A stretch of DNA of 64,000 bases, from assembly GCA_050015675.1 (NCBI GenBank), contig JBEKAY010000004.1:62001-126000 (forward strand), written 5' to 3'. The position numbers were made by a program, and so were the translations under genes. This stretch comes from Fen-1298 sp050015675. GTDB lineage: Bacteria > Bacteroidota > Ignavibacteria > UBA10030. Below the pieces are notes generated by a model. It made no database searches. It had not been told where the DNA came from and saw only the letters and a program-made list of their open reading frames with translations. Below, one piece after another: positions 43,730-53,037 of the stretch; within the stretch, counting starts at the first letter, position 1; each line of letters opens with the position of its first letter.

Positions 43730-44320
43730 ATGAAAACTGAAACAACGGTGATCGACGATTTTTCACTTATTAGAGCGATTCAGGCAGGTGATCATCAAGC
43801 ATTTGAATCGCTTGTTCGTCGTTATCAACGACAGGTTGCAAACCTGATTTACGTGACCATGGGCAGCCGCGATGACGTAGACGATATTGCACAGGAAGTA
43901 TTTATTCGTGTGTACAGGTCATTGCCGCGATTTAAATTCGATGCATCGTTCTTTTCATGGATTTATCGGATTACGATGAACCTCTGCATTGATGAAATTC
44001 GGAAACGCAAAATCAGGAAAGTGTTATCGTTAGATTTCTTAACAGAAGATGTGCTGGAACAAAACCGGAAGAGCAAAGATCACCTCATGCCGTCTGATTC
44101 GATCCTGGCAGATGAACGGCGTCAGGTGGTTCAATCGGCGCTGCAGCGTTTGAAACCAGAACATAGAGATATCCTTGTGTTGCGTGAATATAACGATTTA
44201 GGATATAGTGAGATTGCAGAGACGCTTAATATCAGCTTGGAAGCCGTGAAATCACGCATTTTTCGTGCACGATCGGAACTAAAAAATCTCTTGAGTGAAT
44301 ATTTCGAGGAGAGAACATGA
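43730..44320 (+). CDS. ECF-family RNA polymerase sigma factor
   Basis: A 196-aa sigma-70-family protein with region 2 (FESLVRRYQRQVANLIYV, DVDDIAQEVFIRVYR) and region 4 (LREYNDLGYSEIAETLNISLEAVKSRIFRAR) only, as in extracytoplasmic-function factors. It would direct RNA polymerase to stress promoters. The start of a five-gene operon with an anti-sigma factor, a periplasmic sensor-like protein and an RND pump. The next gene overlaps by 4 bp (ATGA). This context suggests envelope- or metal-stress control of efflux. Its own promoter is not clear: TTGACA at 43645 has no good -10. Confidence 0.94.
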   Translation: MKTETTVIDDFSLIRAIQAGDHQAFESLVRRYQRQVANLIYVTMGSRDDVDDIAQEVFIRVYRSLPRFKFDASFFSWIYRITMNLCIDEIRKRKIRKVLSLDFLTEDVLEQNRKSKDHLMPSDSILADERRQVVQSALQRLKPEHRDILVLREYNDLGYSEIAETLNISLEAVKSRIFRARSELKNLLSEYFEERT

Positions 44321-44772
44321 ACCACGAAAAAATACGCTTACTCGTATCATCCTATCTTGATAGTGAAGTCAACGATAGCGAAAAAGCTAAAGTACTTTTA
44401 CATCTCGAAGTATGTTCTGAATGCCGTCAATTTATTGAACAGGCGAAACTCATTCGAAAAAATATTTGTGCACTGGGTGAAGTAGAACTTGCAAATTCTT
44501 TTACAGCGCGAGTGGCGTATTCTGTAGAGAGGCGAGATGAACAAATTGTAGAATGGCTTGGAATAGAACCATCAGCGCGCAATACATTTTTCTTGCTTGC
44601 TGGTTTTGTCCTTGCGATGTTCTTTCTGACGAGTTTCAACAACAACACTGCCTCAACAATGAATGATCAACTATTAAACAGAATCACGTCGGATTCTGTC
44701 TCTGCACACATATTACTTCAGCAAGAAAATCTCTCGAAGAGCGATTTATTGTATGCGGTGATGACTAAATAA
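44317..44772 (+). CDS. zinc-finger anti-sigma factor
   Basis: A 151-aa protein with an anti-sigma zinc-binding motif near residue 29-36 (HLEVCSEC, H-x3-C-x2-C) and one membrane helix (about residues 90-107). The short periplasmic tail follows. Coupled to the sigma gene by a 4-bp overlap, so it is the likely cognate inhibitor. Confidence 0.88.
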   Translation: MNHEKIRLLVSSYLDSEVNDSEKAKVLLHLEVCSECRQFIEQAKLIRKNICALGEVELANSFTARVAYSVERRDEQIVEWLGIEPSARNTFFLLAGFVLAMFFLTSFNNNTASTMNDQLLNRITSDSVSAHILLQQENLSKSDLLYAVMTK

Positions 44773-44791
44773 TGAGTGTAAGAGGTGAGTT

Positions 44792-45151
44792 ATGAAACCA
44801 AAGACAAAAACAATCCTGTTCATTCTTCTCAGCTTTATCCTAGGAGCTTTGTGTGGATGGTTTGTGCAGGATCGCGTTTTCATAAAGACAGGTCATACAC
44901 CGCCGGATTTTCAAAAAATGTTAACGGAACGTCTGCATCTCGATGGAGGCCAAATTGCACAAGTGGATTCAATTCTTGATGCTCGTAGGCAACAAATGGA
45001 TGTTCATCGAAAACGCATGCTTGCGATGCGAGATACAATACAAATGGAAATACGCAGAGTCCTGAGCCCAGAACAGGTAAAATTATTTGATGCTATTATT
45101 CAGGAAATAAATGAACGAGAAGCAAAAAGACATGAACCAACAAAGAAGTAA
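44792..45151 (+). CDS. Spy/CpxP-CnrX-like periplasmic sensor or chaperone
   Basis: A 119-aa protein with a short N-terminus, a membrane helix or signal anchor (about 8-24) and a helical periplasmic part. LHLDGGQIAQVDSIL...ARRQQMDVHR and LSPEQVKLFDAI are the paired helices of the heavy-metal-sensor/Spy family. In CnrYXH systems such a protein senses metal and controls an anti-sigma factor. The order sigma, anti-sigma, sensor and RND pump is the same here. Metal-ligand residues were not confirmed. Confidence 0.75.
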   Translation: MKPKTKTILFILLSFILGALCGWFVQDRVFIKTGHTPPDFQKMLTERLHLDGGQIAQVDSILDARRQQMDVHRKRMLAMRDTIQMEIRRVLSPEQVKLFDAIIQEINEREAKRHEPTKK

Positions 45152-45226
45152 AATTATTTATATTGAGTTTAGTTGATGTAGAGCTGCCGATCATATTTAC
45201 TTTCGGTAAAACAGGTGACAAGAAAA

Positions 45227-45310
45227 ATGATTGTGAAGGAAACATGGAACATAGCTGTACCCATTGGTCTGATTTTATCCATTGGGGCAATTGTATCATT
45301 TAGAAAATAA
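45227..45310 (+). CDS. possible 27-aa single-membrane-helix peptide
   Basis: ATG 45227 opens a 27-codon frame with a hydrophobic centre (IAVPIGLILSIGAIVSF) and basic end (RK). GGTG lies 10 nt upstream. Its TAA overlaps the ATG of the RND adaptor gene (TAATG), which implies translational coupling. The size and topology recall small efflux-associated membrane peptides such as AcrZ, but that is analogy only. Confidence 0.45.
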   Translation: MIVKETWNIAVPIGLILSIGAIVSFRK

Positions 45311-46368
45311 TGATTATGGGAATAAAAAAGAAATATTTTATTGGCGGCGGAATTATCATTGTTCTTCTTCTCGTTGTGGTTTTACGAATCACCTTAACAT
45401 CATCAGCAATCGACCCGCGGCGGCAGGGCATAGCGCTTGTAAAGGTCCAAAAACCATTTAAGGAAACAATGAGAACAATCTTTACGTACACTGGCGATAT
45501 TCTTCCTCTACAACAAGCGGCTATCTATTCAAAAGTAACCGGAAATTTGGAACGCAATTATGTCGAAATGGGAACCTACGTTCACAGCAATCAAATGCTG
45601 GCATTAATCGATACGACGGAATTGTTCCAGCAATATCAGCAGACAAACGCAACGTACCAAAATGCGTCTTTGTTATTCGAACGCACGAAGCAGCTTTTCG
45701 AAAAAAATCTTGCGTCAAAACAGGATGTCGACAATACCGAAGCGTCGATGAAAGTTGCGAAAGCAAATTATGATGCCGCAGCGACGCATCTCAGCTATGC
45801 ATACATCGTTGCACCGTTCGACGGCTTTGTCACGAGGAGGTTTTTAGATGCCGGTGCGCTGGTCAACGCAAGTACCTCAACTCTGTTCACGATGATGTAC
45901 CTCGACCTCGTGAAGATTATTGTATATGTGCCGGAAAAAGATTTATCGCAAATGTATCACGTTCGGACGGCAAAGGTGATATTGGACGCATTGCCAAATC
46001 AGGAATTTACCGGATTTGTCAGCCGTTTCAGCGAAGCTGTCGATTTGACAACACGCACGATGCCGATTGAAGTAGACATCCCAAATCATTCCCGCATTAT
46101 TAAACCCGGCATGTTTGCAACCATCTCATTTATCGTCAGTGAACGGAATGATGCTCTTACACTATCATCGGATGATTTACTAAAAGACGATAATGGATAT
46201 TTCGTTTTCATATCGGATGGGAAAAAGGCGCATCAGGTTCGCATTACCATCGGTAACGAAACTAATTCGCATACCGAGATTCTCGCGGGCTTGAATGGTG
46301 ATGAAGACGTCATCACAACAGGCCAGCAATTTGTCAAAGAAGGCACAACTCTCACTATTCAAAAGTAA
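45310..46368 (+). CDS. RND efflux periplasmic adaptor (HlyD/MFP family)
   Basis: Membrane-fusion protein linking an RND pump to an outer-membrane channel; 352 aa. N-terminal anchor (residues 5-28), lipoyl-like half motifs (YTGDILPLQQAAIYSKVTGNLERNYVEMGTYV and HLSYAYIVAPFDGFVTRRFLDAGALV), coiled-coil hairpin between them, and a beta-barrel part (IVYVPEKDL). Starts in a TAATG overlap with the upstream peptide. The permease follows 15 bp later. No outer-membrane TolC-like gene is nearby. Confidence 0.92.
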   Translation: MIMGIKKKYFIGGGIIIVLLLVVVLRITLTSSAIDPRRQGIALVKVQKPFKETMRTIFTYTGDILPLQQAAIYSKVTGNLERNYVEMGTYVHSNQMLALIDTTELFQQYQQTNATYQNASLLFERTKQLFEKNLASKQDVDNTEASMKVAKANYDAAATHLSYAYIVAPFDGFVTRRFLDAGALVNASTSTLFTMMYLDLVKIIVYVPEKDLSQMYHVRTAKVILDALPNQEFTGFVSRFSEAVDLTTRTMPIEVDIPNHSRIIKPGMFATISFIVSERNDALTLSSDDLLKDDNGYFVFISDGKKAHQVRITIGNETNSHTEILAGLNGDEDVITTGQQFVKEGTTLTIQK

Positions 46369-46383
46369 ATCGGTTTATACTCT

Positions 46384-49300
46384 ATGTGGCTTACTAGACT
46401 CGCGCTTCGTTATCCGATCTCAACATTTCTCTTGGCGCTTACCATTGTATTATTGGGATTTGTTTCATTTTCACAGCTTCCCATCGATATGCTGCCGAAT
46501 ATTACTATTCCGGTTGTTACCACGGTAACGTATTATACTGGCGCCGGTCCGCTCGATATGGAGCAGAGTGTAACGCGCCTCATTGAGCGAACCGTCAGTT
46601 CAATTAATGATGTCACGTACGTTCAATCTTCAACGCGCGAAGGAATATCCTCCGTACGCGTGTATTTTAATTGGGATGCCAACACCGATGTCGGGCTAGT
46701 GGATTGTGTGCAGCGGGTCAATCGCATTATTACCCAATTACCGACAGGCATTACACAGCCTTCTGTTCTGCGGTTCGATATTACGAGTCTTCCGGTATGC
46801 GTCGTTGCTGTTGAAGGCGATATGGATCAGCGCGATCTTTATGATCTGGCGTTCAATATTATTGAACCGCAAATCGAGCATATAGACGGTGTTGCATCCG
46901 CGACTGTCTCAGGCGGAAGAATTCGGGAAATTCATGTGACGCTCGACCGCAATAGAATTCAGGCGATGAATATTCCGGTGCAAACTGTTTTAACAGCTGT
47001 GGCGAATTCAAATCTCATTATTCCATCGGGTGATCTCAAAACAGGCCCGTTTGATTATACGTTGAAAACGGAAAGCCTCTTCAATGTTGTCAAACCGATG
47101 GAAAACATTGTTGTGAAAACGGTCAATGGCGTTCCCGTGCGGCTGAAAGACATCGGTTCTGTTGACGACAGTTATCAAGAACAAACAGAAATTGTGCGTG
47201 TCAATGGCAAAGCCGGTGTCGTCATGCGTGTTTTGAAGCTTTCAAGCGCAAACACAGTTCAGGTTGTCGATAATGTGGTGCGCGGTATTCCAAAGTTGAC
47301 AGGCATTCCCTCTGCAGTAAAAATGACAGTCACGTTCGATCAATCTGTTTATATTCGGCAAACGATTTCCGGATTGCAGAGAGAAGCGATGCTCGGCGGC
47401 ATTCTTGCAATGTTGATCATCATCCTTTTCCTACGTAATATTCGCGGCACGTTAATTATCCTAGTTGCTATCCCGCTTTCCATACTTATCACTTTTATTT
47501 TATTCCGGTTCGGTAATATAACCCTCAATATTATGACCTTTGGCGGACTGGCACTTGCAGTCGGAAGGCTTGTCGATGATTCTATTGTTGAGTTGGAAGC
47601 GATCTCACGTCATTATAATAGGCGGAAGCAAGGCGAATCGCGCCTTGATGCGACATTAGGTGCTGCAAAAGAAGTCGCCGCACCGATCTTTATTTCCACT
47701 CTCACAACAGTTATTGTCTTTTTGCCTATTGTCTTCCTGAGTGGTATTGCAAAACTTCTTTTTGTTCCCCTTACGATTACGATTGCTGTTGCATTATTCG
47801 GATCATTCTTTGTCTCGCGGACAGTTACTCCGTTGATGTGCTTGAATTATCTTCCGCCGGAAAAAGAATTAGACAGGACATCGACGAAATATTCCGATCG
47901 TACGAGAGTATTTTTTCACGATATTCTTGAGAGTATCGAATCATTCTATGAAAGATGCCTTCGCTGGACGATGCAGCATCGGAAAATGATTATCATCAGC
48001 ATTGTTCTCTTCTCGGTTTTGTCGCTCGGACTTTTAATGTTCATCGGCACGGAATTTTTCCCGGATCAGGATGAAAGCAGATTTACAGCATCTTTTAAAT
48101 TGCCGGTCGGTTCGCGATATGAACAAACGGATTCTGTAGCGCGGCAAATGGAAAAAATCATTCTTTCGTCTGTTCCCGAAACGCAGGTTCTTATCACTGA
48201 TGTTGGTATCACCACGAATGCAAAAAGCGGAGGAGGCATCGGAGGTGGAGGCAATTCAGGCAGCCATGCAGGGAATATTTCGGTCGGCCTTGTGCCTTCA
48301 GAAGAGCGCAACCGATCTGTGTTTGAAATTGCTGCCGATGTTCGGCGTAAGTTAGCAAAACTGCCGGGTGTACAGGTGTTTTTAAATCCAGGTGGTATAT
48401 TGCGTTATCTGCTAAACTTTGGTTCTTCCGCTCCTATAGATGTTGAAATACGCGGGTTCGACCTTTCAACCGGCAGCGCGTTGGCGAAAGAGATTACGCA
48501 AATTGTTCGATCAACTCCGGGGGCAGCGGATGTGCAGATCTCTCGTGATGACAACTTGCCTGAACTGCATATCAATATCGATCGCGAAAAAGCAGGTGTA
48601 CTGGGAATCGATGTTGCAGGTATTTCGAATACAATTTATACATGTATGGCTGGAACTGTTGCATCGCTGTATACAGATCCGATCTCCGGTAATCAATATA
48701 ATATTCTCGTGCGGCTTGATCAGGATTATCGGAACCAAATCGAAGACTTAAAACAATTAACGATCACGACAAACAACGGGCAGCAAGTGCTGCTGGGGAA
48801 TATTGCTACGATTGAAAAGCGCAGCGGCCCTGTGCAGATTGATAGAAAGTATCAGCAGCGTCTTATTGAGGTGACCGCAAACGCTGTGGGAAGGGACCTA
48901 GGAAGCGTTTCGAAAGATATTCAGGATAAACTCGATCAATTGAATGTGCCGCAGGGATTTGAAATAAAACAGACGGGCAATGTTGAGCAGCAGAAAAAAA
49001 CATTCAGCGATCTAGGCTTAGCATTCCTGCTTGCTATTATTCTGGTCTATGTTGTCATGGCATCGCAATTTCAATCGTTCATCGATCCATTTATTATTAT
49101 GTTCACTGTTCCACTCGGCATAGCCGGCGTTTTGTGGATGCTGTTCCTTACGAATACTACACTCTCTGTCACTTCGTTTCAGGGAGTGATTGTGATGGTC
49201 GGTATTGTTGTGAGTAATGGAATTCTTCTGGTAGATTATACCAATCATCTGCGCATGAGCGGCCTTGAATTGCACGAAGCAGTCATACGCGGCGGCAAGA

Positions 49301-49641
49301 CACGTTTGAAGCCGATTCTTATGACATCGCTGGCAACTGTGCTCGGATTGATTCCGATGGCAATCGGCTTGGGCGGCGAGTCTACTCAAGCACCCTTGGC
49401 GATAGCAGTTATAGGCGGTTTGACATTTTCTACTATCTTAACGCTGTTCTTCGTCCCGATTCTCTATACTGTCTTTGAAGAACGGTTCAAACGAAAAATA
49501 GAAAGTGACGATAATATACCAATCGAAATTAAATCGATACCAGTTCAAACTGAAGCTCAGGTAGGTCAACCTACCACCACGAAAACACCGGTGGTTCGAA
49601 AAGGGAAGAAATCATCTGGTTCTTCTTCATCTAAAAAGTAG
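46384..49641 (+). CDS. RND-family efflux permease (AcrB/HAE1-like)
   Basis: A 1085-aa inner-membrane proton-driven exporter. Starts MWLTRLALRYPISTFLLAL, has the MLPNITIPVVTVTT-type (MLPNITIPVVTTVTY) N-terminal motif, and two sets of six membrane helices with large periplasmic loops. The proton-relay Asp pair is D398-D399 in GRLVDDSIVELEAI. A Gly-rich periplasmic insert GGGIGGGGNSG lies near residue 620, and the cytoplasmic C-terminus ends in a Ser/Lys-rich tail. The sequence is closer to broad-substrate HAE1 pumps than to classical metal exporters, though the sigma/sensor context is metal-type. Confidence 0.93.
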   Translation: MWLTRLALRYPISTFLLALTIVLLGFVSFSQLPIDMLPNITIPVVTTVTYYTGAGPLDMEQSVTRLIERTVSSINDVTYVQSSTREGISSVRVYFNWDANTDVGLVDCVQRVNRIITQLPTGITQPSVLRFDITSLPVCVVAVEGDMDQRDLYDLAFNIIEPQIEHIDGVASATVSGGRIREIHVTLDRNRIQAMNIPVQTVLTAVANSNLIIPSGDLKTGPFDYTLKTESLFNVVKPMENIVVKTVNGVPVRLKDIGSVDDSYQEQTEIVRVNGKAGVVMRVLKLSSANTVQVVDNVVRGIPKLTGIPSAVKMTVTFDQSVYIRQTISGLQREAMLGGILAMLIIILFLRNIRGTLIILVAIPLSILITFILFRFGNITLNIMTFGGLALAVGRLVDDSIVELEAISRHYNRRKQGESRLDATLGAAKEVAAPIFISTLTTVIVFLPIVFLSGIAKLLFVPLTITIAVALFGSFFVSRTVTPLMCLNYLPPEKELDRTSTKYSDRTRVFFHDILESIESFYERCLRWTMQHRKMIIISIVLFSVLSLGLLMFIGTEFFPDQDESRFTASFKLPVGSRYEQTDSVARQMEKIILSSVPETQVLITDVGITTNAKSGGGIGGGGNSGSHAGNISVGLVPSEERNRSVFEIAADVRRKLAKLPGVQVFLNPGGILRYLLNFGSSAPIDVEIRGFDLSTGSALAKEITQIVRSTPGAADVQISRDDNLPELHINIDREKAGVLGIDVAGISNTIYTCMAGTVASLYTDPISGNQYNILVRLDQDYRNQIEDLKQLTITTNNGQQVLLGNIATIEKRSGPVQIDRKYQQRLIEVTANAVGRDLGSVSKDIQDKLDQLNVPQGFEIKQTGNVEQQKKTFSDLGLAFLLAIILVYVVMASQFQSFIDPFIIMFTVPLGIAGVLWMLFLTNTTLSVTSFQGVIVMVGIVVSNGILLVDYTNHLRMSGLELHEAVIRGGKTRLKPILMTSLATVLGLIPMAIGLGGESTQAPLAIAVIGGLTFSTILTLFFVPILYTVFEERFKRKIESDDNIPIEIKSIPVQTEAQVGQPTTTKTPVVRKGKKSSGSSSSKK

Positions 49642-49714
49642 TTTGATTGTTTACGTTTGTTTTAAAACAACCATTCCTATATCTCTACCAAAAGAAAAAA
49701 AATAGTCATTTCCA

Positions 49715-49800
49715 ATGCCAAAGGCATGGCTTCGCCATAATTCCTTCTCGCGTTTCTATCTACTTTCTTTCTCAAATGTGATTGGCGTCGCTTTGCCAAC
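49715..49800. repeat. tandem small hairpins in the RND-spmA spacer
   Basis: ATGCC-aaa-GGCAT (49715-49727), ATGGC-ttc-GCCAT (49726-49738) and TTGGC...GCCAA (49783-49800). They look like degenerate palindromic repeats. The 14-bp palindrome TTGTTTTAAAACAA at 49655-49668 is also in this 249-bp spacer. Confidence 0.4.
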
Positions 49801-49834
49801 ATTCCGTTTGGTTTTTTGCATATAAAAGAATAAT

Positions 49835-49876
49835 TTGACGTCAAGTTTATTACAGTCTGCTGTAAATTTATTTACA
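49835..49876 (+). promoter_or_regulatory. three nested palindromes upstream of spmAB (operator candidate)
   Basis: TTGACGTCAA (49835-49844), TTACAG-tctg-CTGTAA (overlapping the next) and TGTAAAT-TT-ATTTACA (49861-49876), all perfect. They end 14 bp before the spmA ATG. TTGACG may be a -35. The TGT...ACA palindrome resembles CRP/FNR- or Fur-type dyads, but its half sites do not match a named consensus. Confidence 0.45.
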
Positions 49877-49890
49877 CGCGAAGATCTACA

Positions 49891-50898
49891 ATGCTGAATT
49901 ATATCTGGTTCTTCTTCATAGCAATCGCGCTCATCGTTGGTGTAGGCAAAGATATCAACGATGAATTGCAGAACACGTACCAAAATGATGTGCCGCTGGA
50001 AATAACGTTCCTCTCATCGCAAATACCATCCGGCACTGCTATGAGATGGGAAGGGCAGTTTTATCTTACAGCAAAACAATTCAATGATTTCTACAGAACA
50101 ACATCGCAGATTGAAGAAGTAAAACAACCGGTTGTTATTTCACTTTCGTCAAATGGAACAGGAAGCTTCCTTTTCTCATCTACAGATGTAACACCGATGC
50201 GCTGGAAAGAAATGAGCAAATTCAGTTCGGCCAAAGATAAACTGATGGGGAAAGTGGAGAAAATAGAATTCTCTGATGACAAATCTTGGGCAAAAGCGCA
50301 AATAATGTTGGAACCTATTCGATTTGTGAAGATGAAAGCCATCACACAGGCAGCGATTGATTCTGCATCCATTGCGGTGGAGATTGCGATCGGGCTCATC
50401 GGAGTGATGGCTCTTTGGCTTGGCCTTATCAAAGTGGCAGAGGAAGCAGGATTGGTAAAACTTCTTACAAAGTTGCTCGCGCCGATTACTAAACGTATAT
50501 TTCCCGATATTCCCGCCGATCATCCCGCCATAGGAGCCATTATAATGAATACTGCGGCAAATATGTTAGGGCTGAATAATGCCGCAACGCCATTTGGTTT
50601 GAAAGCAATGGAGGAACTGAATAAACTCAATCCAAAAGCCGGTACTGCGACAAACGCAATGGTAACTTTTCTTGCCATTAATACAGGAGGGCTGATTTTC
50701 ATTCCGGCAACAGCAATTGCAGTGCGTGCTGCGGTCGGTTCGGCAAACCCGGGTATCATTATAAGTACCTCAATCTTTGCCGCAGGATGTGCGACTATTG
50801 TAGGAATTGCCGCATCGAAAATTCTCCAGCGCCTTCCGAGGTACAAAAAAGAACTTATCATTGAAAAGAAAGCAGCGAAGGAATCGATCAATGACTGA
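49891..50898 (+). CDS. spmA: SpmA-like nucleoside-recognition/gate membrane protein with inserted domain
   Basis: A 335-aa protein with one N-terminal helix (1-20) and then a ~110-residue soluble, beta-rich stretch (about 25-140) not present in Bacillus SpmA. After it come the Gate-domain helices. Family motifs: MALWLGLIKVAEEAGLV, HPAIGAIIMNTAANMLGLNNAATPFGLKAM, NTGGLIFIPATAIA. The family is found in non-sporulating bacteria too, where its role is unclear; nucleoside or metabolite transport is suspected. Overlaps spmB by 8 bp. Confidence 0.85.
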   Translation: MLNYIWFFFIAIALIVGVGKDINDELQNTYQNDVPLEITFLSSQIPSGTAMRWEGQFYLTAKQFNDFYRTTSQIEEVKQPVVISLSSNGTGSFLFSSTDVTPMRWKEMSKFSSAKDKLMGKVEKIEFSDDKSWAKAQIMLEPIRFVKMKAITQAAIDSASIAVEIAIGLIGVMALWLGLIKVAEEAGLVKLLTKLLAPITKRIFPDIPADHPAIGAIIMNTAANMLGLNNAATPFGLKAMEELNKLNPKAGTATNAMVTFLAINTGGLIFIPATAIAVRAAVGSANPGIIISTSIFAAGCATIVGIAASKILQRLPRYKKELIIEKKAAKESIND

Positions 50899-51439
50899 TC
50901 TCTTTCGCACAATCATCAATTATATTTCTCTTCTAACAATCCCACTGATGATTGCAGTGTTTCTGGGCTGGGGATTTATCAAAAAAGTTCGAGTGTATGA
51001 AGTATTCGTCGAGGGAGCAAAGGAAGGATTTACTATTGCGATTCGCATTATTCCGTATCTTGTTGCAATGTTGTTCGCCATCGGAATCTTCCGTGCGAGC
51101 GGGGCAATGGATGTACTGGTGACCATCGTTGCGCCAGTAACAAACCTCATCGGTATGCCTCCCGAAACTCTACCGATGGCAATGATGCGTCCGCTTTCGG
51201 GCAGCGGATCATTGGGTATTATGACAGAGTTGATGAAGACGCATGGACCGGATTCGTTTATCGGCGTTCTTGCATCGACACTCTACGGAAGTTCAGAAGC
51301 AACGTTCTACGTTCTTGCCGTTTATTTCGGGGCTGTGAATATTAAAAATTCTCGCCACGCCGTACCAGTTGGATTGCTGGCAGATCTTGCCGGCATGTTG
51401 GGTGCTGTATTTATTTGTCGGATCCTTTTCGGAAATTAA
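50891..51439 (+). CDS. spmB: SpmB-like nucleoside-recognition/gate membrane protein
   Basis: A 182-aa membrane protein, about five helices. Family motifs: AKEGFTIAIRIIPYLVAML, PPETLPMAMMRPLSGSGSLGI, LYGSSEATFYVLAVYFG. It normally pairs with SpmA; the two genes overlap by 8 bp. ATG 50891 is the start; a longer frame from 50807 overlaps spmA more and adds a spurious basic leader. Confidence 0.9.
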   Translation: MTDLFRTIINYISLLTIPLMIAVFLGWGFIKKVRVYEVFVEGAKEGFTIAIRIIPYLVAMLFAIGIFRASGAMDVLVTIVAPVTNLIGMPPETLPMAMMRPLSGSGSLGIMTELMKTHGPDSFIGVLASTLYGSSEATFYVLAVYFGAVNIKNSRHAVPVGLLADLAGMLGAVFICRILFGN

Positions 51440-51468
51440 AAAACAAATGGAACATGACAGGAGGAATC

Positions 51469-52779
51469 ATGAAATCAATTAAAATTATCGTCCGTATCAT
51501 CTTTATGCTGATGTTTTTATCGGTAATCGTTTACGCACAACTCCCAAACGCCGCCGCAGCGATGATGGGAAAAAGCGGCGGTTCGGTACCTGCGGGTTTT
51601 GGCGCCACATTCATAGATGGCGAAACATATTACTTGGTCAGCATTTCTCCGGAGGTAGCATTCGGACAACTCGGTATAGGCCTCGATCTCAATTTGCGTT
51701 TCAACACGCAAGGAAAGTTACGCATGGGTGATTATGTAAAATTTGAAGATTATCTCCGCATCATTCGTTATGTTCGCTGGGCGCAAAAGGGTGATCCATT
51801 TTATGTACGAGTCGGGCAACTTGATTACTCGTATCTCGGGCATGGATCGATTATCTACGACTACCGCAACAGTGCAAGCTACGATATGCGGAGGACAGGA
51901 ATAGAGTTGGATTTAAATTTTGAGAAGTTCGGTTTCGAATCTGTCTACAGCGATCTCGTTGGAAGAGGATTGCTGGGTTTGCGCGGGTATGTAAAGCCAT
52001 TAAAGTTCACCAGTTTTGCGAAGGTTCCGATCATAAACAACTTTGAAGTTGGCGTCACCTATGCGCGTGATCTGAACCAGTATGCCGATTACACACACGT
52101 TGACTCGAGCAGGACCGGCCTTTCGATCTACGGTTTCGATTTAGGCTTGCCCATTCTATCTTACTCATTCTTGAAATCAACCTTGTATTACGATTTTGCT
52201 CAGATCGCCAATTATGGACATGGTTCTTCTATCGGTATAAACATGAATTTTTCAGGTATGGGGATTCTCAATATCAGAGGGAAATATGAATATCGCATAA
52301 ATGGCGCAAATTATATACCCGCTTATTTCAACGCATTATATGAACATGATCGATTTAATTTTGTCAATAGAATCAGTAAATCTGACACTCTATGGCAAAT
52401 CAAACAACCAACCAATGGTTATTTTGGTGAACTAATTATTAGCATCTTTAATACCTTTTACATCATCACTGGCTATCAGGCTTCAGCTGATGTCAAAAAT
52501 CAAGGCATACTACATACAGAATTACAATTGCCGCAGATCGCCGGTATAGTTGTGCGAGGTATGTTTGATAAAACAAGAGTAGGCCGCGTCTTTATTTTGG
52601 ATGACAACTCGATCCTTGGTGCAGAGATTGGTTACAAACCTGTCAGATATTTATTAGTGTCAATGCTTTATCAACGTACATTCTCAAACAGAAATCCAGA
52701 TGGCTCCTTGCGCACAGATGGTTCCTTTGAAAAACAAGATCGAGCGGAACCGAAGGTCAGTTTTGTTTATGATTTTTAG
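51469..52779 (+). CDS. exported outer-membrane beta-barrel protein (unnamed)
   Basis: A 436-aa protein; ATG 51469 follows AGGAGG. Signal peptide to about residue 24 (ends VYAQ). The remainder shows strands with aromatic belts (DPFYVRVGQLDYSYLGHG, YYDFAQIANYGHG) and ends FVYDF, the terminal Phe typical of outer-membrane proteins. No family name recognised. It follows spmB by 29 bp and may be co-transcribed, giving a possible outer-membrane port for the SpmAB module. Confidence 0.75.
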   Translation: MKSIKIIVRIIFMLMFLSVIVYAQLPNAAAAMMGKSGGSVPAGFGATFIDGETYYLVSISPEVAFGQLGIGLDLNLRFNTQGKLRMGDYVKFEDYLRIIRYVRWAQKGDPFYVRVGQLDYSYLGHGSIIYDYRNSASYDMRRTGIELDLNFEKFGFESVYSDLVGRGLLGLRGYVKPLKFTSFAKVPIINNFEVGVTYARDLNQYADYTHVDSSRTGLSIYGFDLGLPILSYSFLKSTLYYDFAQIANYGHGSSIGINMNFSGMGILNIRGKYEYRINGANYIPAYFNALYEHDRFNFVNRISKSDTLWQIKQPTNGYFGELIISIFNTFYIITGYQASADVKNQGILHTELQLPQIAGIVVRGMFDKTRVGRVFILDDNSILGAEIGYKPVRYLLVSMLYQRTFSNRNPDGSLRTDGSFEKQDRAEPKVSFVYDF

Positions 52780-53037
52780 ACTCTCTTGCCAAAAGAGTTG
52801 ATCGAGTAAACGCTTGCATTGATAATCACAGGGCGTTTTGTGTTTATCCGCCGGATGCACAGAACGCTCTCTAATTTATAAAATGATCGCGGTGTGGACA
52901 AAGTAGGGTTTTCATGTAATAGAACTTCACTCACAATTGAGAGGCAATTCTGAAACAGTGCCGTCTCTTTTGCATTTCACCTCTCTTCTTTTTACTTTCA
53001 AACAACGAATCAAATTGTTACTGAAAGCAGATATTCA

